A stretch of 21,579 nucleotides of DNA, taken from assembly GCA_020650975.1 (NCBI GenBank), contig JAIPMN010035981.1, forward strand, positions 1-21,579, written 5' to 3'. The notes under the pieces were generated by a model. It saw nothing but the letters and a program-made list of their open reading frames with translations. It searched no databases and was not told where the DNA came from. Shown piece by piece: positions 9,797-19,153 of the stretch (position 1 is its first letter; every line of letters starts with the position of its first letter). This DNA is from Apostichopus californicus. Taxonomy: Eukaryota > Echinodermata > Holothuroidea > Aspidochirotida > Stichopodidae. The position numbers and the translations under genes are program-made.

Positions 9797-10123
9797 AACA
9801 AATACTTAGGATTAATTATTGATGAAAATGTATCCTGGAAGCAACATACTAATGATCAATGTCATCGTTGCCGATGTGTGTTATTTCCTTAGCGTGGTTA
9901 AAGGGACATTTGCGCTCGGTCGAAGTCTGGCAAAGGTCAATGCTGCCCTCGCCCAATGGTAATTAGGTGTTTAGGGTGTGACCTTGTATACCCGCCTCCT
10001 TGCTTCGCATACTTACGTAATTGTTGTTAATCTTACTCTATGCTTTGAGTTTCATGGTACCAAATGTTATTTGCTATACTCCTTTCTTTTGTGCATTATT
10101 TATAAGAGGAAATCTTATTCTGT
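9797..10123 (+). mobile_element. LINE remnant (CR1/Jockey/L2-like reverse transcriptase C-terminal part)
   Basis: At 9797-9889 the plus strand encodes NKYLGLIIDENVSWKQHTND, matching the conserved KYLGVIIDENLSWKxHI motif downstream of the reverse transcriptase catalytic region in CR1, Jockey and L2-type LINEs. At 10055-10123, in a different frame, WYQMLFAILLSFVHYL, a stop, then EEILFC resembles the family's C-terminal WNxLPxxIRxSxxxxxFKxxLKxYLF segment. The two motifs are about 250 bp apart, shorter than in intact elements, so sequence has been lost between them; at least one frameshift and one stop are present. A GGTCCTGTTGAACCACG stretch at about 10220-10236 could be its 3' UTR. It is clearly dead and 5' truncated. 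Confidence 0.6.
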
Positions 10124-11186
10124 ATTATGTAATTATTGATTTGTGCAAATTCATGTGTTTGGTTTACCAATGTTTGTATATTAATGTTTAGATATTTTTA
10201 CTTTATGGTTTTCACCGTGGTCCTGTTGAACCACGTGTGCAAACTAAACGGGTAAAACACCTCCGACTACGTTGTTCAGCAATAATTGAGCGTTGTCTCG
10301 GTGACAATCTATGTAAACGTTTTATTAAGTACATTGGTACTGTCTTGTATGTAAGAAACACTATGCCAAATGAAATAGCAATTTAAATTCACTCTTCTTG
10401 TATCTATTCTTAACAATTGTAAATTATGGTACAGTAGGGTATTATACTACGTTCTGAAATCCTCTAGAAAATTTGCAGAATAAATTGATCAAATTATTTA
10501 TAATGAAACCTCAACCCCCTCCCCTCCCCCCGCATCCCACGCCTATGAATACTTCTAAATCGGGAGGTACCATCCTCCTCCGTTAGAGCAAAAAAAATGT
10601 AACAAGTCACGAAAATTACATCAGGCATTTATAAATTAAACAAGACCATTTATGTTTTCAAAACAGAGAATAAAGCATGACAAGATTATAGCAAGAAGCG
10701 GGCATATGATTATGGTCACACAAATCTCTTAGTTAGACCGATGTGTGTGCAGTAATGGGTAATTTACATGTCTTGGTCAGAACCTGACACCAGCGAAGTA
10801 AGTACCATACTAACTGAGTGGGCAATTGCTCCCCCAGTAAATCATTGTGCCCGCCCTGTTAAATATGTTGCTCACAAGTTTCATTTTCATACCAGAGACA
10901 TGCATAAGAACAACCATACCATATGGGCCTATATCAAGTAGATTAATTACTCTAAGCCACTTTATCAATGTATAACTTTTTCTTACATATTTCATTATCG
11001 GTTAATTTTTCGACATACTAAGTCGAAATGTCAACAGTTTATCCATGTGGTCCTTTCTTTACCCCTGTATTATCTAATACCAATCTAATCAAGAAACTTT
11101 GATATTCCGAGATAATTTAGTTGAACTGACGAAATATTAAGGCGATATCATGAGGAATAAGTCGAATTATGAAATACAACACCAAG
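10124..11186. other. Gene-free stretch
   Basis: Possible LINE 3' UTR to about 10240, then AT-rich sequence. A C-rich tract lies at 10514-10531. The minus-strand frame at 10810-10995 has no domain and is not called. An AGTCGAAAT motif at 11021-11029 is the first of four similar motifs ending near 11301. Confidence 0.4.
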
Positions 11187-11237
11187 ATGTATGCATGTAT
11201 GTATATGTATATATGCATGCTGACCGAAGTCAGTCTC
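11187..11237. repeat. ATGT/ATGC microsatellite next to a small hairpin
   Basis: An alternating purine-pyrimidine tract (ATGTATGCATGTATGTATAT and onward, about 11187-11220) is followed by CTGACCGAAGTCAG at 11220-11233, a 5-bp stem with a 4-nt loop. A simple repeat; the adjacent hairpin is probably incidental. Confidence 0.6.
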
Positions 11238-12227
11238 TTGCATTCATATTTAAGGTAATAAGTCGAAATACCTTATTTAACCTTCCCAACTTAAAGTCGA
11301 AAGTTAGAGAATATAGGCGATAGTTTGAAATATAGTAGTGAAAGTTTGAGATTAAAAAAATGCAAATTGGATATTAAAAGTGAAAAGATCGACCTGTTAT
11401 TTCGAAATTTCCACTTCTTAAGTACCAAAATCCTCATATTCTTAAAAGAATTTAAGACAATTTCAGAAAAGATATAATTTTTTAAGACACTGTTTTCAAT
11501 TTGGAAAAGTTGTTGAAATTTCCAGATAAACAGCGACCAATAAACTAGAAAATAGCCACTGGGCGGTAGATAACCAATCAATGACATTTAATGTGAACAT
11601 TGGCAAATTATAATATAGTGTCATAAGTAATGATTCAAGACATTACGTAACAGATATGTCATATATAAGTTAAGGCCATTATGTAAAAATATGGTAAGGA
11701 AATAAAGCACAATACAAGTAAAACCGGCTTTCCTAATTATCGAGTGTACGTGATATATTATATACAGATTAAAAACAAATTGACCTCATTGTATGTTAGT
11801 TTACATTGTTATATTACATGGATTGTGATTTTAATCAATTGACGTCCATGAGAAAGATGATCATATTTATTGATGACGTAGTGATTGAAGAATGACGTCA
11901 TTGGTAGTTTAAATGGTTCTTGGCAATTTTAACTTATCAAAGTAAACGAATGGATAATTTGTAATACTTTAAATATTGTTTACACTTTTTTGTGATATTT
12001 CATTTAAACTCTGTATAAATAATTGGATAATTTTCAACACTATTTGGATAAGTTCCGATTTATGCGTGACAAATATGTACTTTACTGTAAAACCTAGACT
12101 GACAGCAGTGGTATTTCAATGGTTTACAACATGAACAGTTTGGATAGAAAAAGATATAATTGAAACAGCGACCACTATTAAGAATATTACCCACATTTTA
12201 GGCGAAATTAAACACAGGTAACATACA
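11238..12227. other. Gene-free stretch with one TGACGTCA
   Basis: Very AT-rich. The minus-strand frame at 11291-11587 is dominated by F, L, K and N and has no domain, so it is taken as chance. A TAAGGTA/TACCTTA hairpin lies at 11251-11275 and a perfect TGACGTCA at 11893-11900. Confidence 0.45.
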
Positions 12228-12308
12228 GATTGATCGCGTTGAAAAGTATACGCTAACAATGGCACGAACTTTATGGATAGGGGGAGGGCTGCCTTTAACT
12301 CGCCGGTT
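12228..12308 (+). repeat. Partial relative of the 7985-8257 element
   Basis: Two exact words are shared in the same order and orientation: AAGTATACGCT (12244-12254 and 8151-8161) and AACTCGCCGGTT (12297-12308 and 8239-8250). The bases before the first are also similar (GATTGATCGCGTTG against GATTTGATCGAGTGG). The spacing is shorter here by about 35 bp. It is interpreted as the right half of a diverged copy; the left half was not found. Confidence 0.4.
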
Positions 12309-12567
12309 ACAAAATGTTCTCAAAGTTGTAACTATGGAAAGAAGGAGGTCTCTTACTTATTAAAAGCAACATTTTAGGTATGGAGCACTTCTGTCTGTTA
12401 GGCCGACCCAACCTTGTATCGTCACCCCTCTGGCTTTGTTATTGCAGAGCAAACAGACATGGTGAACAAACACAATGAGCAGATTTCAAAATCAAGCTTG
12501 ATCGGATCCATTTCTATACGGAGAACGTTTATACTACAAAATTAGATTAGACCGCTGTGTCCGGTCC
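12309..12567. other. Spacer, nothing recognised
   Basis: Between the partial repeat and the candidate promoter. No ORF or repeat stands out. Confidence 0.4.
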
Positions 12568-12589
12568 TGACGTCATGAAATTTATATAA
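12568..12589 (+). promoter_or_regulatory. CRE plus TATA-box arrangement, candidate core promoter
   Basis: A perfect CRE palindrome TGACGTCA (12568-12575) is followed 7 bp later by TATATAA (12583-12589). Close spacing of CRE and TATA is known from animal promoters. Roughly 30 bp downstream lies a possible transcription start area and then a donor-like GATAG|GTAAAC at about 12624. No coding exon that this could drive was identified, so the call rests on two short motifs in AT-rich DNA, where TATA-like words are common. Confidence 0.25.
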
Positions 12590-14159
12590 ACCGAGTTCGA
12601 AGAGGATCTAACTTGTTTTGATAGGTAAACCTTTCTTGGGTCTAACTTTATAAAAATAAGAGGACTATATATATATCATAATAATAAGAATATTTGTTAC
12701 ATGATCCGATTGTGTATCCATGTGCTATGCTATTAATGTTTATCAATATTCATATTGATATTTACCGTCATGTTACTTTGAATCCGGTAACTGCACGTGT
12801 TGAATATCTGACTGACAATATAAGTTGATGTTTAATGGGGCCTGGGTGATCTTACCTTATGAGTGTTTAGTCAGATAAACCAGTGATAATAAATAGGTTC
12901 ACAATATTATAACATAAAAAATATTAAGGTCACCATCGTGTCTTTTATTTTGTTCGTATAACAGTGAAAGGAACAGAGGGCAGCATAGCAAAAATAGCAA
13001 ATGTGACGTCATGATAATCTATGATTCATAGCCGCAGTCGATTCACAGCAATACTTAAAGAGTGAGAGTGACGGGTGCACAACATGGTATGTTGCTTAAT
13101 AGACAGTTGTCTATGGCCTCTGACATGTAGAAAGATATGTACTTTTACAAAATACTTGTGCAATGTTTAGCGTGGCTTTTATCTCCCTTTTTATGTGACG
13201 ATTTGTTGTTTTCATAGCAAGACGAAATACAAAAAAAAATATATTTAACGTTGATTACCATAACAATAACTAATTTAGACATCCAAGAAAGTAATTCTTT
13301 TGCTATTTCACCGCAGACGTATTTTCCATTAGTGCAGTTAAATCATTCTAATTCATTTCCTGAAAACTTTTCACATCTGTACTTTGAGTTTGTTTTATCG
13401 TGTCATTCTGACTGGTATGCAATACTCACACACTACGAGACCTACTAATGGTTATAACTAAAACCAGTTGGTTGCTCTTAAATAGCGACTTTCAAAGCGT
13501 TTAGTCCAATACAGATTAAACTGAGTCCCACAAAGTTAATAGTCATGAATGCATTATTGTGCAAACTCTTACACCTTTTTTCTAATTTTATCATTCCTAA
13601 AGTGCTTTAAGTAGATTGCAGTATCATATATATTATGGTGTAGGTACGTTGTACTTGAAATTCAACACAAACTGCAGCATTCAGGCAGAATCGTTACTAA
13701 CTGATAACGTGCATTTAGCAATTTATGTGTAAAGCTAAGTTCAGAATGTACTTTGAAATATATAAATAATTTAAATTTAGTTTTTCTCTCTTCTTTCAAT
13801 AACAATATTTCGTGAATAATGTGAAATAGAAAACATTGTGTCCATTGTGAGACCGCTGTCAATTGTCTTACTGTACGCTTACGTTACATTAGCATTTGTA
13901 AATAAAAAAATATGCAAATATGCTCGAAGCTTTCCAACAATTTGACACATATGTATAAAACAGGATGGAACGGTGTGGGAAGGGGGGGGGGGGGTTACCG
14001 TAATGCGTCAATCACCTCTTTGGTTCAGGACTTACTAAAACACCAATCTGCTACTTAAGCCTACATTTTTCATCTAAGAGACTGACTTTGAAACCACCAA
14101 TAAGACATCTAATTAGCTATTCCATCAACAGTGTATATAGGAACTTCGTTTGCCCAGCG
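12590..14159. other. Gene-free stretch
   Basis: No gene is supported. It contains a perfect TGACGTCA at 13004-13011, an ATG directly followed by a donor-like GTATGT at 13084, and a run of 13 G at 13982-13994. Open frames at 13251-13448 (plus, starting at TTG) and 13662-13862 (minus) have no domain or splice support. Confidence 0.45.
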
Positions 14160-14750
14160 TTGGCTGTAATAAAAACCCGAGGAAATAGCTTTTTCTTTAT
14201 TTCTAAAAGTATCGTTACAGCTTATACTTACAACTAACATAGGTCTATGGGACAAAACCATGTACCAGTCCAGAATTAATCCTACACTATTTGGGATGAG
14301 AATAGAAAGTTAAAACGTTAACAATTTGTTTTCAAGCATGTAGCCTGTAGTTTGTGACTTACTGTTTTTAAAGTAATTTAGTAAACGAGTGTACTTACAT
14401 AAGGAGGAGGTCAACGGGACAGTGGTTTGACGACCATTCTATGGTGTCGCGAATTGATTGGCTGTAATAAACATCCGAGGAAATAGCTTGATATTTAGTT
14501 ATTGAAGTATCGTTAAACCTTACAACTAACATAGGTCTAGGGGACAAAACCATGTACCAGTCCAGAATTAATCCTACACTATTTGGGATGAGAATAGAAA
14601 GTTAAAACGTTAACAATTTCTTTCAAGTATGAAGCCTGTAGTTTATGACTTATTGTTTTTACAGTAATTTAGTAAACGAGTGTATACTAACACAATGCGG
14701 AGGTCAACGGGACAGTGGTTTGACGACCCAACTAAAGTGTCGAGAATTTA
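14160..14750 (+). repeat. Recent tandem duplication, 2 units of ~295 bp
   Basis: Unit 1 spans 14160-14457 and unit 2 spans 14458-14750. A block of 79 bp is identical between them (14249-14327 and 14541-14619), and most of the rest matches with a few substitutions and short indels, so the duplication is young. Each unit ends with GAGGTCAACGGGACAGTGGT, and both carry an AAAACCATGTACCAGTCCAG word shared in weaker form with 1540 and 16032. The 14645-14845 open frame starts at TTG, crosses the unit end and has no domain; it is not called. Whether the unit is a transposon piece, a satellite seed or a duplicated exon cassette is unresolved. Confidence 0.85.
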
Positions 14751-15989
14751 TCAGGAAATATCCAAATACGTACGAACTTCATCCAGGAAATAAGAATTCG
14801 GAATCGAAGACTATAAAGTATGCTGATAATATGACGTCAAACTGATACCATTGATAGCTTTACAATCCTCTTCCACCAGCAGTCACGTTCTCAACCCTAA
14901 AGCGCTGCACCTCATTTGAGTCGTGGTAATGAGCTCGCAATAGCCTTCATTTTATTGAGTAACGTAAGAGAAATAGAATCGAAGGTACCAGCGAGAAGAC
15001 TTCGAACGTTTTTTTGTATATTTACAACGCTGTGAAAATACGGCCGACATACCCATGCTTGATGCACTATGAGCTTAATTTTAACAATAATAATATTATG
15101 ATTAAAAAGGAAATTAAATTAAACGTATCAGGAAGTAATCATTTTATCATCATAATGGAAATAACTTTCGACATTTTACCACTGTCAACTAAATTCAGTG
15201 CCGTGGTTAAAAACCTATGTATGTCTATGTTGGAATACGGTAACTTAGCGACGCTTAGATCTGTATGTTCTGTTATTGATAACGCTGATGGAACACTGCT
15301 GATAGGTATCTCTCTGACATTACTTTGCGGTTTAGTTTGATACTTCAACAACGTCATACAGTCGACGGTTCGATCATATTACACCAGAATGTCAAATTTT
15401 TAAGAAAATGTCCTTAACTTCGCGCATGCCCTATGCTTGCTGTTTAATCCCTGCAATGAGATTTTAATATGTCATACATTATTTTATGATAGTACTATAC
15501 AGATTATAAACTTGGGCTTTTCCATTTTCACCATGACCGCAACTTATATTCAAATGGTGGCATAATCAATTCTGATCATTAAAGGTAATTTTGAAGGCTG
15601 GTCAATAAGTTTGTTTGATATTTAGCTTAAATCGTTTGTAATATCAACTTAGGTTTGGCTCTAATTTAGTTACTAAGCAATGGTTTTCTTGGAAATGATG
15701 ACTAATTAACTTTATTCACGCAATGGAATGAGACACAGGTGAATGTGTAGTTTTTCTGGTTTCTGTGTATTCAACACAAATGATAGAAAATGACTTCACT
15801 AAATAATTCCGTCTCTATCAAGAAAGTGAAGGACTATTGTCTTACATAATTCACTTTATTATAATTGTTCACTTTGGGCTTGGGTCGTGATTGATCATCG
15901 GAGGATGTTCAAAACATCATTTTTTACCATAAAAATATTTAGACTGTTACTTGTTAAGCCGATATTTTAATTTATATATTTATCAAAAT
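14751..15989. other. Gene-free stretch
   Basis: The 15014-15340 plus frame (108 codons) starts at TTG, is opposed by a minus frame at 15139-15357, and shows no domain or splice sites, so it is not called. A perfect TGACGTCA lies at 14832-14839. A possible 56-nt exon at 14880-14935 was considered and set aside. Confidence 0.45.
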
Positions 15990-16320
15990 TAATTATAATA
16001 AAGGTCATTAAAAGTTGCTTCTTCTTTTTAAGAAAATCATGGGCTAGTTAAAGTTAATTATTCTGAATAGTGTTTCTGGATGTTGATGTGACATTACCCT
16101 AGGTCTTGGAGAAGTGAACTGTTGCTAGTGTTTAAACTATACCGATTATTCCAGATTAAAACTATTAACAAAGATATTCATTGGAATGTGTACTCACATG
16201 ATATGGTGAGTGATCAACGGGACAATACTTTGTCTTCCAATATCTGTTCATCTCCAAACTTTCGGGAAGTCATGAAGTTAAATTTACGTACAAACTTCAC
16301 CACCTGATAGGAATTATCGT
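15990..16320 (+). repeat. Older relative of the 14.2-14.75 kb unit and of 1496-1640
   Basis: The left part (15990-16130) matches 1496-1640. The right part matches the end of the 14.46 kb unit and its flank: GATCAACGGGACA at 16212 against GGTCAACGGGACA at 14703, then TACGTACAAACTTCACC at 16287 against TACGTACGAACTTCATCC at 14767, with non-similar sequence between. This copy therefore bridges the two other locations and shows the family unit is at least about 330 bp. It is clearly more diverged than the two 14 kb units are from each other. Confidence 0.5.
16155..16205 (+). CDS. Candidate 51-nt internal exon, unknown product
   Basis: The segment follows an acceptor-like TTATTCCAG (ending 16154) and ends at a strong donor GTGAGT (16206). 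It is 51 nt with phase 0 at both ends, encoding IKTINKDIHWNVYSHDM. The matching place in the 14 kb unit also follows a TTTTTACAG, but its reading frame and donor are not kept. The sequence lies within the repeat family described here, so it may be a chance fit. The product is not recognised. Confidence 0.2.
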
Positions 16321-16937
16321 TATGCTATAGTTTAAGGTGTATCCAGGTATAAAACCAAAGTGATCCTCTCGAAAAATTAAATCCATCTCCATAAGGAATC
16401 ATTTTCCCAGCCCACGAAAAGATGCAGGTCTCTTAAAACTATTCATCTTGAATTCATGGTACATCACTTTGGATTACGAAATCATTGCGAAATATTCACA
16501 AGGTAAAATCCCGGGATATTGATCCAAAGAGAATAATTTGCACAAACATTACCATGGACGTAGAGCATGATGAGAAGGTTGCAGTGTCTTTTAATTGATG
16601 CATTTGAAGTAAATATTATTTAACTAATGGTAACACTATCACCAGCAGTCCCTGTACGTTCAATTGCTAGTCTTGGATTTTATGCACGAGTAACGAGCCT
16701 ATTCAAGTTATCCTAATACAATACTGTATGACTAACAGAACATACGTCACTGGAATGTTTCACAAAGCTAAAGCCACCTGCAGATTTCTTCTCATTCAGA
16801 ATGGGATTTTACTCGTATTGTTATGCTAATCTTACCGGATTTTTCCTCGCATGTCAAAATTATTCCTGAATCACGTGTATGGAAAAGCAAAATACCCCAC
16901 TAATGATATATTCTAGTCTTATTCTGTCGGAAAAATT
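16321..16937. other. Gene-free stretch
   Basis: No gene is seen. A 10-bp inverted pair, CCAAAGTGAT (16355-16364) and ATCACTTTGG (16463-16472), could be chance. Confidence 0.4.
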
Positions 16938-17160
16938 GGATTATTGCTCAAAGCCGGTCTTTGTTTGGACCGGTTCTCCAGGTTTTACAACTGAAAATGA
17001 AAGCTTATAGGCAATAAAATTGGATTATCGGTTAAAAATTAGACCGATTATCTGGTTAATAATCGGAGTTTATCATTGTCAAGGGAAGTGTTTCGACCGA
17101 CAATGCAGGATCATTGTTCAAAATGCTAGATTATGGACTAAATAACCGGAATAATCGTTT
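16938..17160. repeat. Degenerate GATTAT-CGGTTAA repeat region
   Basis: At least five variants of GGATTATYGNTYAAA occur, near 16941, 17024, 17054, 17110 and 17131, interspersed with GACCGGTT and AATAACCGG words. The same words appear at 3441-3502. It looks like a decayed transposon end or an old interspersed array; no termini were found. Confidence 0.4.
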
Positions 17161-17661
17161 GTATCCATATATGCAAAATGTCCATAACGAGCAATATTTC
17201 GATAGTCATCAATAGTGTTCAAATTCTGTACATAAAAACAAGTTAGGCCTTTAACTCCAATCATAAACAAATCGTTCAAACGAATGGTTTAGCTATAACT
17301 AAATTCAACCTGTAAATGTATAGTTGTATTCACAACGTTTAACGAAATCAAATTGGTTATAATCTCTCAAAGCTCCCCCGCCCCAACCTCCGAGGAATGG
17401 AAATAGCTTTAACGGTAGTAAAAAAGTCTGATTCCACCTTTGTTTCTCTTGATGTTTAATATGTATATCATCATGTTCTTTGAATATTCATTATTGTGAA
17501 CAACAACAACAAATGAACGTCAGAGCGGCCCTTCCAATCTCAAATAAACATGGATGATCTAAATAATCCTACAACCTCACTCTGACTATCCTGACCCTTT
17601 ATTATAATCGAAAGATAGTTATGTCCTTCTCCCATGTGATTCAAACTTTATTATTTTAGAG
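17161..17661. other. Spacer upstream of the exon candidates
   Basis: No gene is seen. A GAGGGCGCT word at 17659-17667 straddles the right boundary. Confidence 0.4.
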
Positions 17662-17727
17662 GGCGCTCTTACCATTTATTCACAGGGATATGAGAACTGT
17701 GCGGCGATCGATGCTGATATTGTTAAG
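17662..17727 (+). CDS. Candidate coding exon A of an unrecognised host gene
   Basis: The frame from 17662 reads GALTIYSQGYENCAAIDADI and then VK, and stops exactly at a donor GTCAGT (17728) in phase 0. Two acceptors are possible: ATTATTTTAG ending 17659, or TTTATTCACAG ending 17685. The second gives a 42-nt exon, GYENCAAIDADIVK, in phase 0 at both ends. The minus strand here is closed in two frames. The local rise in GC and the balanced residue mix favour coding. The function is unknown. If real, it would join exon B at 18411 without a frame change. Confidence 0.35.
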
Positions 17728-18410
17728 GTCAGTGCAAAGAAATGGAATATGAATGCAATATATTTTAAGTGCCTTTTTTATATTGAATGCTAGTCTGTAA
17801 CGTTGTAGTTTTTCGTATTAGTCTAAGTAGATTATTATTTTATTTGTTTATTTAAAACAAATAATTCGGTAGATTTTGATAAATCTGTTATTCGCTTCAG
17901 GACTACCGTAGCAAAGTTGTTCGTTGAAATTGTTATGCTTATTCAAACAAACAGTAAATTAAAGTTTGGATGTTTCCAGTTCATCTTTAGTTCTTCAAAG
18001 TTGATCATAACGTCATATATGTAAATGATTCAACATTCCCAACCCCCATCTACTTCCCAGCCAATTAACTAAATTTCACTTGTGCTAAACTTGAACTTAA
18101 GTTCGTGTTATTCATTTACGTGTTTATTATCAGTAGGTGGTCTTATTAAAAACTGACGTAAAATAATATCAGCACGTTTTCCAGTCAATTTTTCTCGTTA
18201 TACAACCAAATACTCCTAACGTCGTGCAAATAGAGAGAACCTTTCGTTTTGTCAACCTTGAACTTTGATGTGTGTTCTGTTGTATTTGTTTATGAATTTA
18301 ATGATTATTATTAGTACGTTGACTAATTAAACACATACAAAAATAACTAGGAACAATCATCACCCTATCACTGAACTTTTCATCAATCTGATACTAACGC
18401 TTTCCTATAG
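17728..18410 (+). other. Putative intron between candidate exons A and B
   Basis: Opens with GTCAGT and closes with the pyrimidine-rich acceptor CTTTCCTATAG at 18400-18410. AT-rich, no coding content or recognised repeat inside. Confidence 0.3.
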
Positions 18411-18439
18411 GATGAAATGCCACAATATGTCACTTTGCG
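18411..18439 (+). CDS. Candidate coding exon B (29 nt, or longer terminal exon to 18626)
   Basis: A good acceptor (CTTTCCTATAG) precedes GAT GAA ATG, read DEMPQYVTL. If the exon stops before GTATAC at 18440, it is 29 nt and leaves two bases, which suits the one-base start of exon C. Alternatively the frame stays open to a stop at 18624-18626 that overlaps an AATAAA polyadenylation word (18622-18627), making a terminal exon. The downstream residues (lysine, asparagine and leucine rich) look more like intron translation, so the short version is preferred. The region just past the short version, CAVNEKIYLL, has a strand-like look reminiscent of propeller repeats. The product is unknown. Confidence 0.3.
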
Positions 18440-18777
18440 GTATACCATAATGTGCGCTGTTAACGAGAAGATATATCTCTTGCACTTCAGACCAAAAAGT
18501 CACAGCATGAAGGATATCATAAGCCATTTACTCAGTCATAGAAATAAAACGATACAGAATCATACATTAAAATGTGAGACACAAAATATTTTGCCTTTGA
18601 ATATTCTATATTTGAATTACAAATAAAAACAAGTCTTTGGAGCAGCTAAACAGTTTAAAATATATTCTAGTTTGGTTTTGATGACATCAAATTATATTTG
18701 AACTTACGTAACTAGGCCAGAATCATATACCCAGTTTATACTCATTATCTACCGGTTTCACTCAATTTCTGTCGAAG

Positions 18778-19000
18778 GTCATCTGAGGTCAGGCGGGACC
18801 AACACTTGTTTCTAGAAAAGTTTGGGATGAACTTGAAGAGAAAGTTTAAATTTACGGCACACAGAGCGATAGCGACACTTTTATCAGGAGAAGAAGAATT
18901 TCTTTATCTCGATCACAACTATACCAGCCTCACCTGTTTTGCCGGAGAGTTACTGTATAGCCATAACCTTCTGTGTGACCTTGATGCAGGGTATAACAGA
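18778..19000 (+). CDS. Candidate coding exon C of an unrecognised host gene
   Basis: This is the strongest coding candidate in the window. The frame is open from before 18778 to 19000 and ends at a consensus-like donor GTAAGA (19001) in phase 0. The start is ambiguous: acceptors end at 18777 (TTCTGTCGAAG) or 18792 (GAGGTCAG), and both leave one leading base, compatible with exon B. The predicted peptide runs through KFKFTAHRAIATLLSGEEEF, LYLDHNYTSLTCFAGELLYS and HNLLCDLDAGYNR. The residue mix is balanced, with Cys, Trp-poor, alternating hydrophobic strands and turn-like GE and SG pairs, reminiscent of NHL or other beta-propeller blades; that is only an impression. There is no ATG start because it would be an internal exon. 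It could also be an exon relic. Confidence 0.45.
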
Positions 19001-19075
19001 GTAAGAGGTTAAAATTACAAGTTAGTACATATACTACATGTTACATAACACTGTTGACAATATTTCTCTGATTAG
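19001..19075 (+). other. Putative short intron after exon C
   Basis: Runs from GTAAGA to TTTCTCTGATTAG at 19063-19075. After it, a phase-0 frame reads FPFIASIDITTSIHINNFII and five more residues to a TAA at 19151-19153. This could be a terminal exon, but 25 open codons in AT-rich DNA is weak support. Confidence 0.15.
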
Positions 19076-19153
19076 TTTCCTTTTATTGCTTCCATTGATA
19101 TTACAACATCAATACATATCAATAATTTCATCATTAGATTCTATGATACGTAA

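Noticed and set aside
11291-11587. 98-codon minus-strand open frame
   Set aside because: Dominated by F, L, K, N and S; no domain; typical of translated AT-rich non-coding DNA.
13084-13092. ATG immediately followed by GTATGT, as if a start codon were split from its gene by an intron
   Set aside because: Rests on two very short motifs. No downstream exon could be matched.
14880-14935. Possible 56-nt exon after CCTCTTCCACCAG, with donor GTAATG
   Set aside because: The acceptor is good, but the donor is weak and only 18 codons are open, with no partner exon of matching phase.
15014-15340. 108-codon plus-strand open frame
   Set aside because: Starts at TTG, shows no domain, is opposed by another open frame, and lacks splice or promoter context. 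AT-rich DNA of this size yields such frames by chance.
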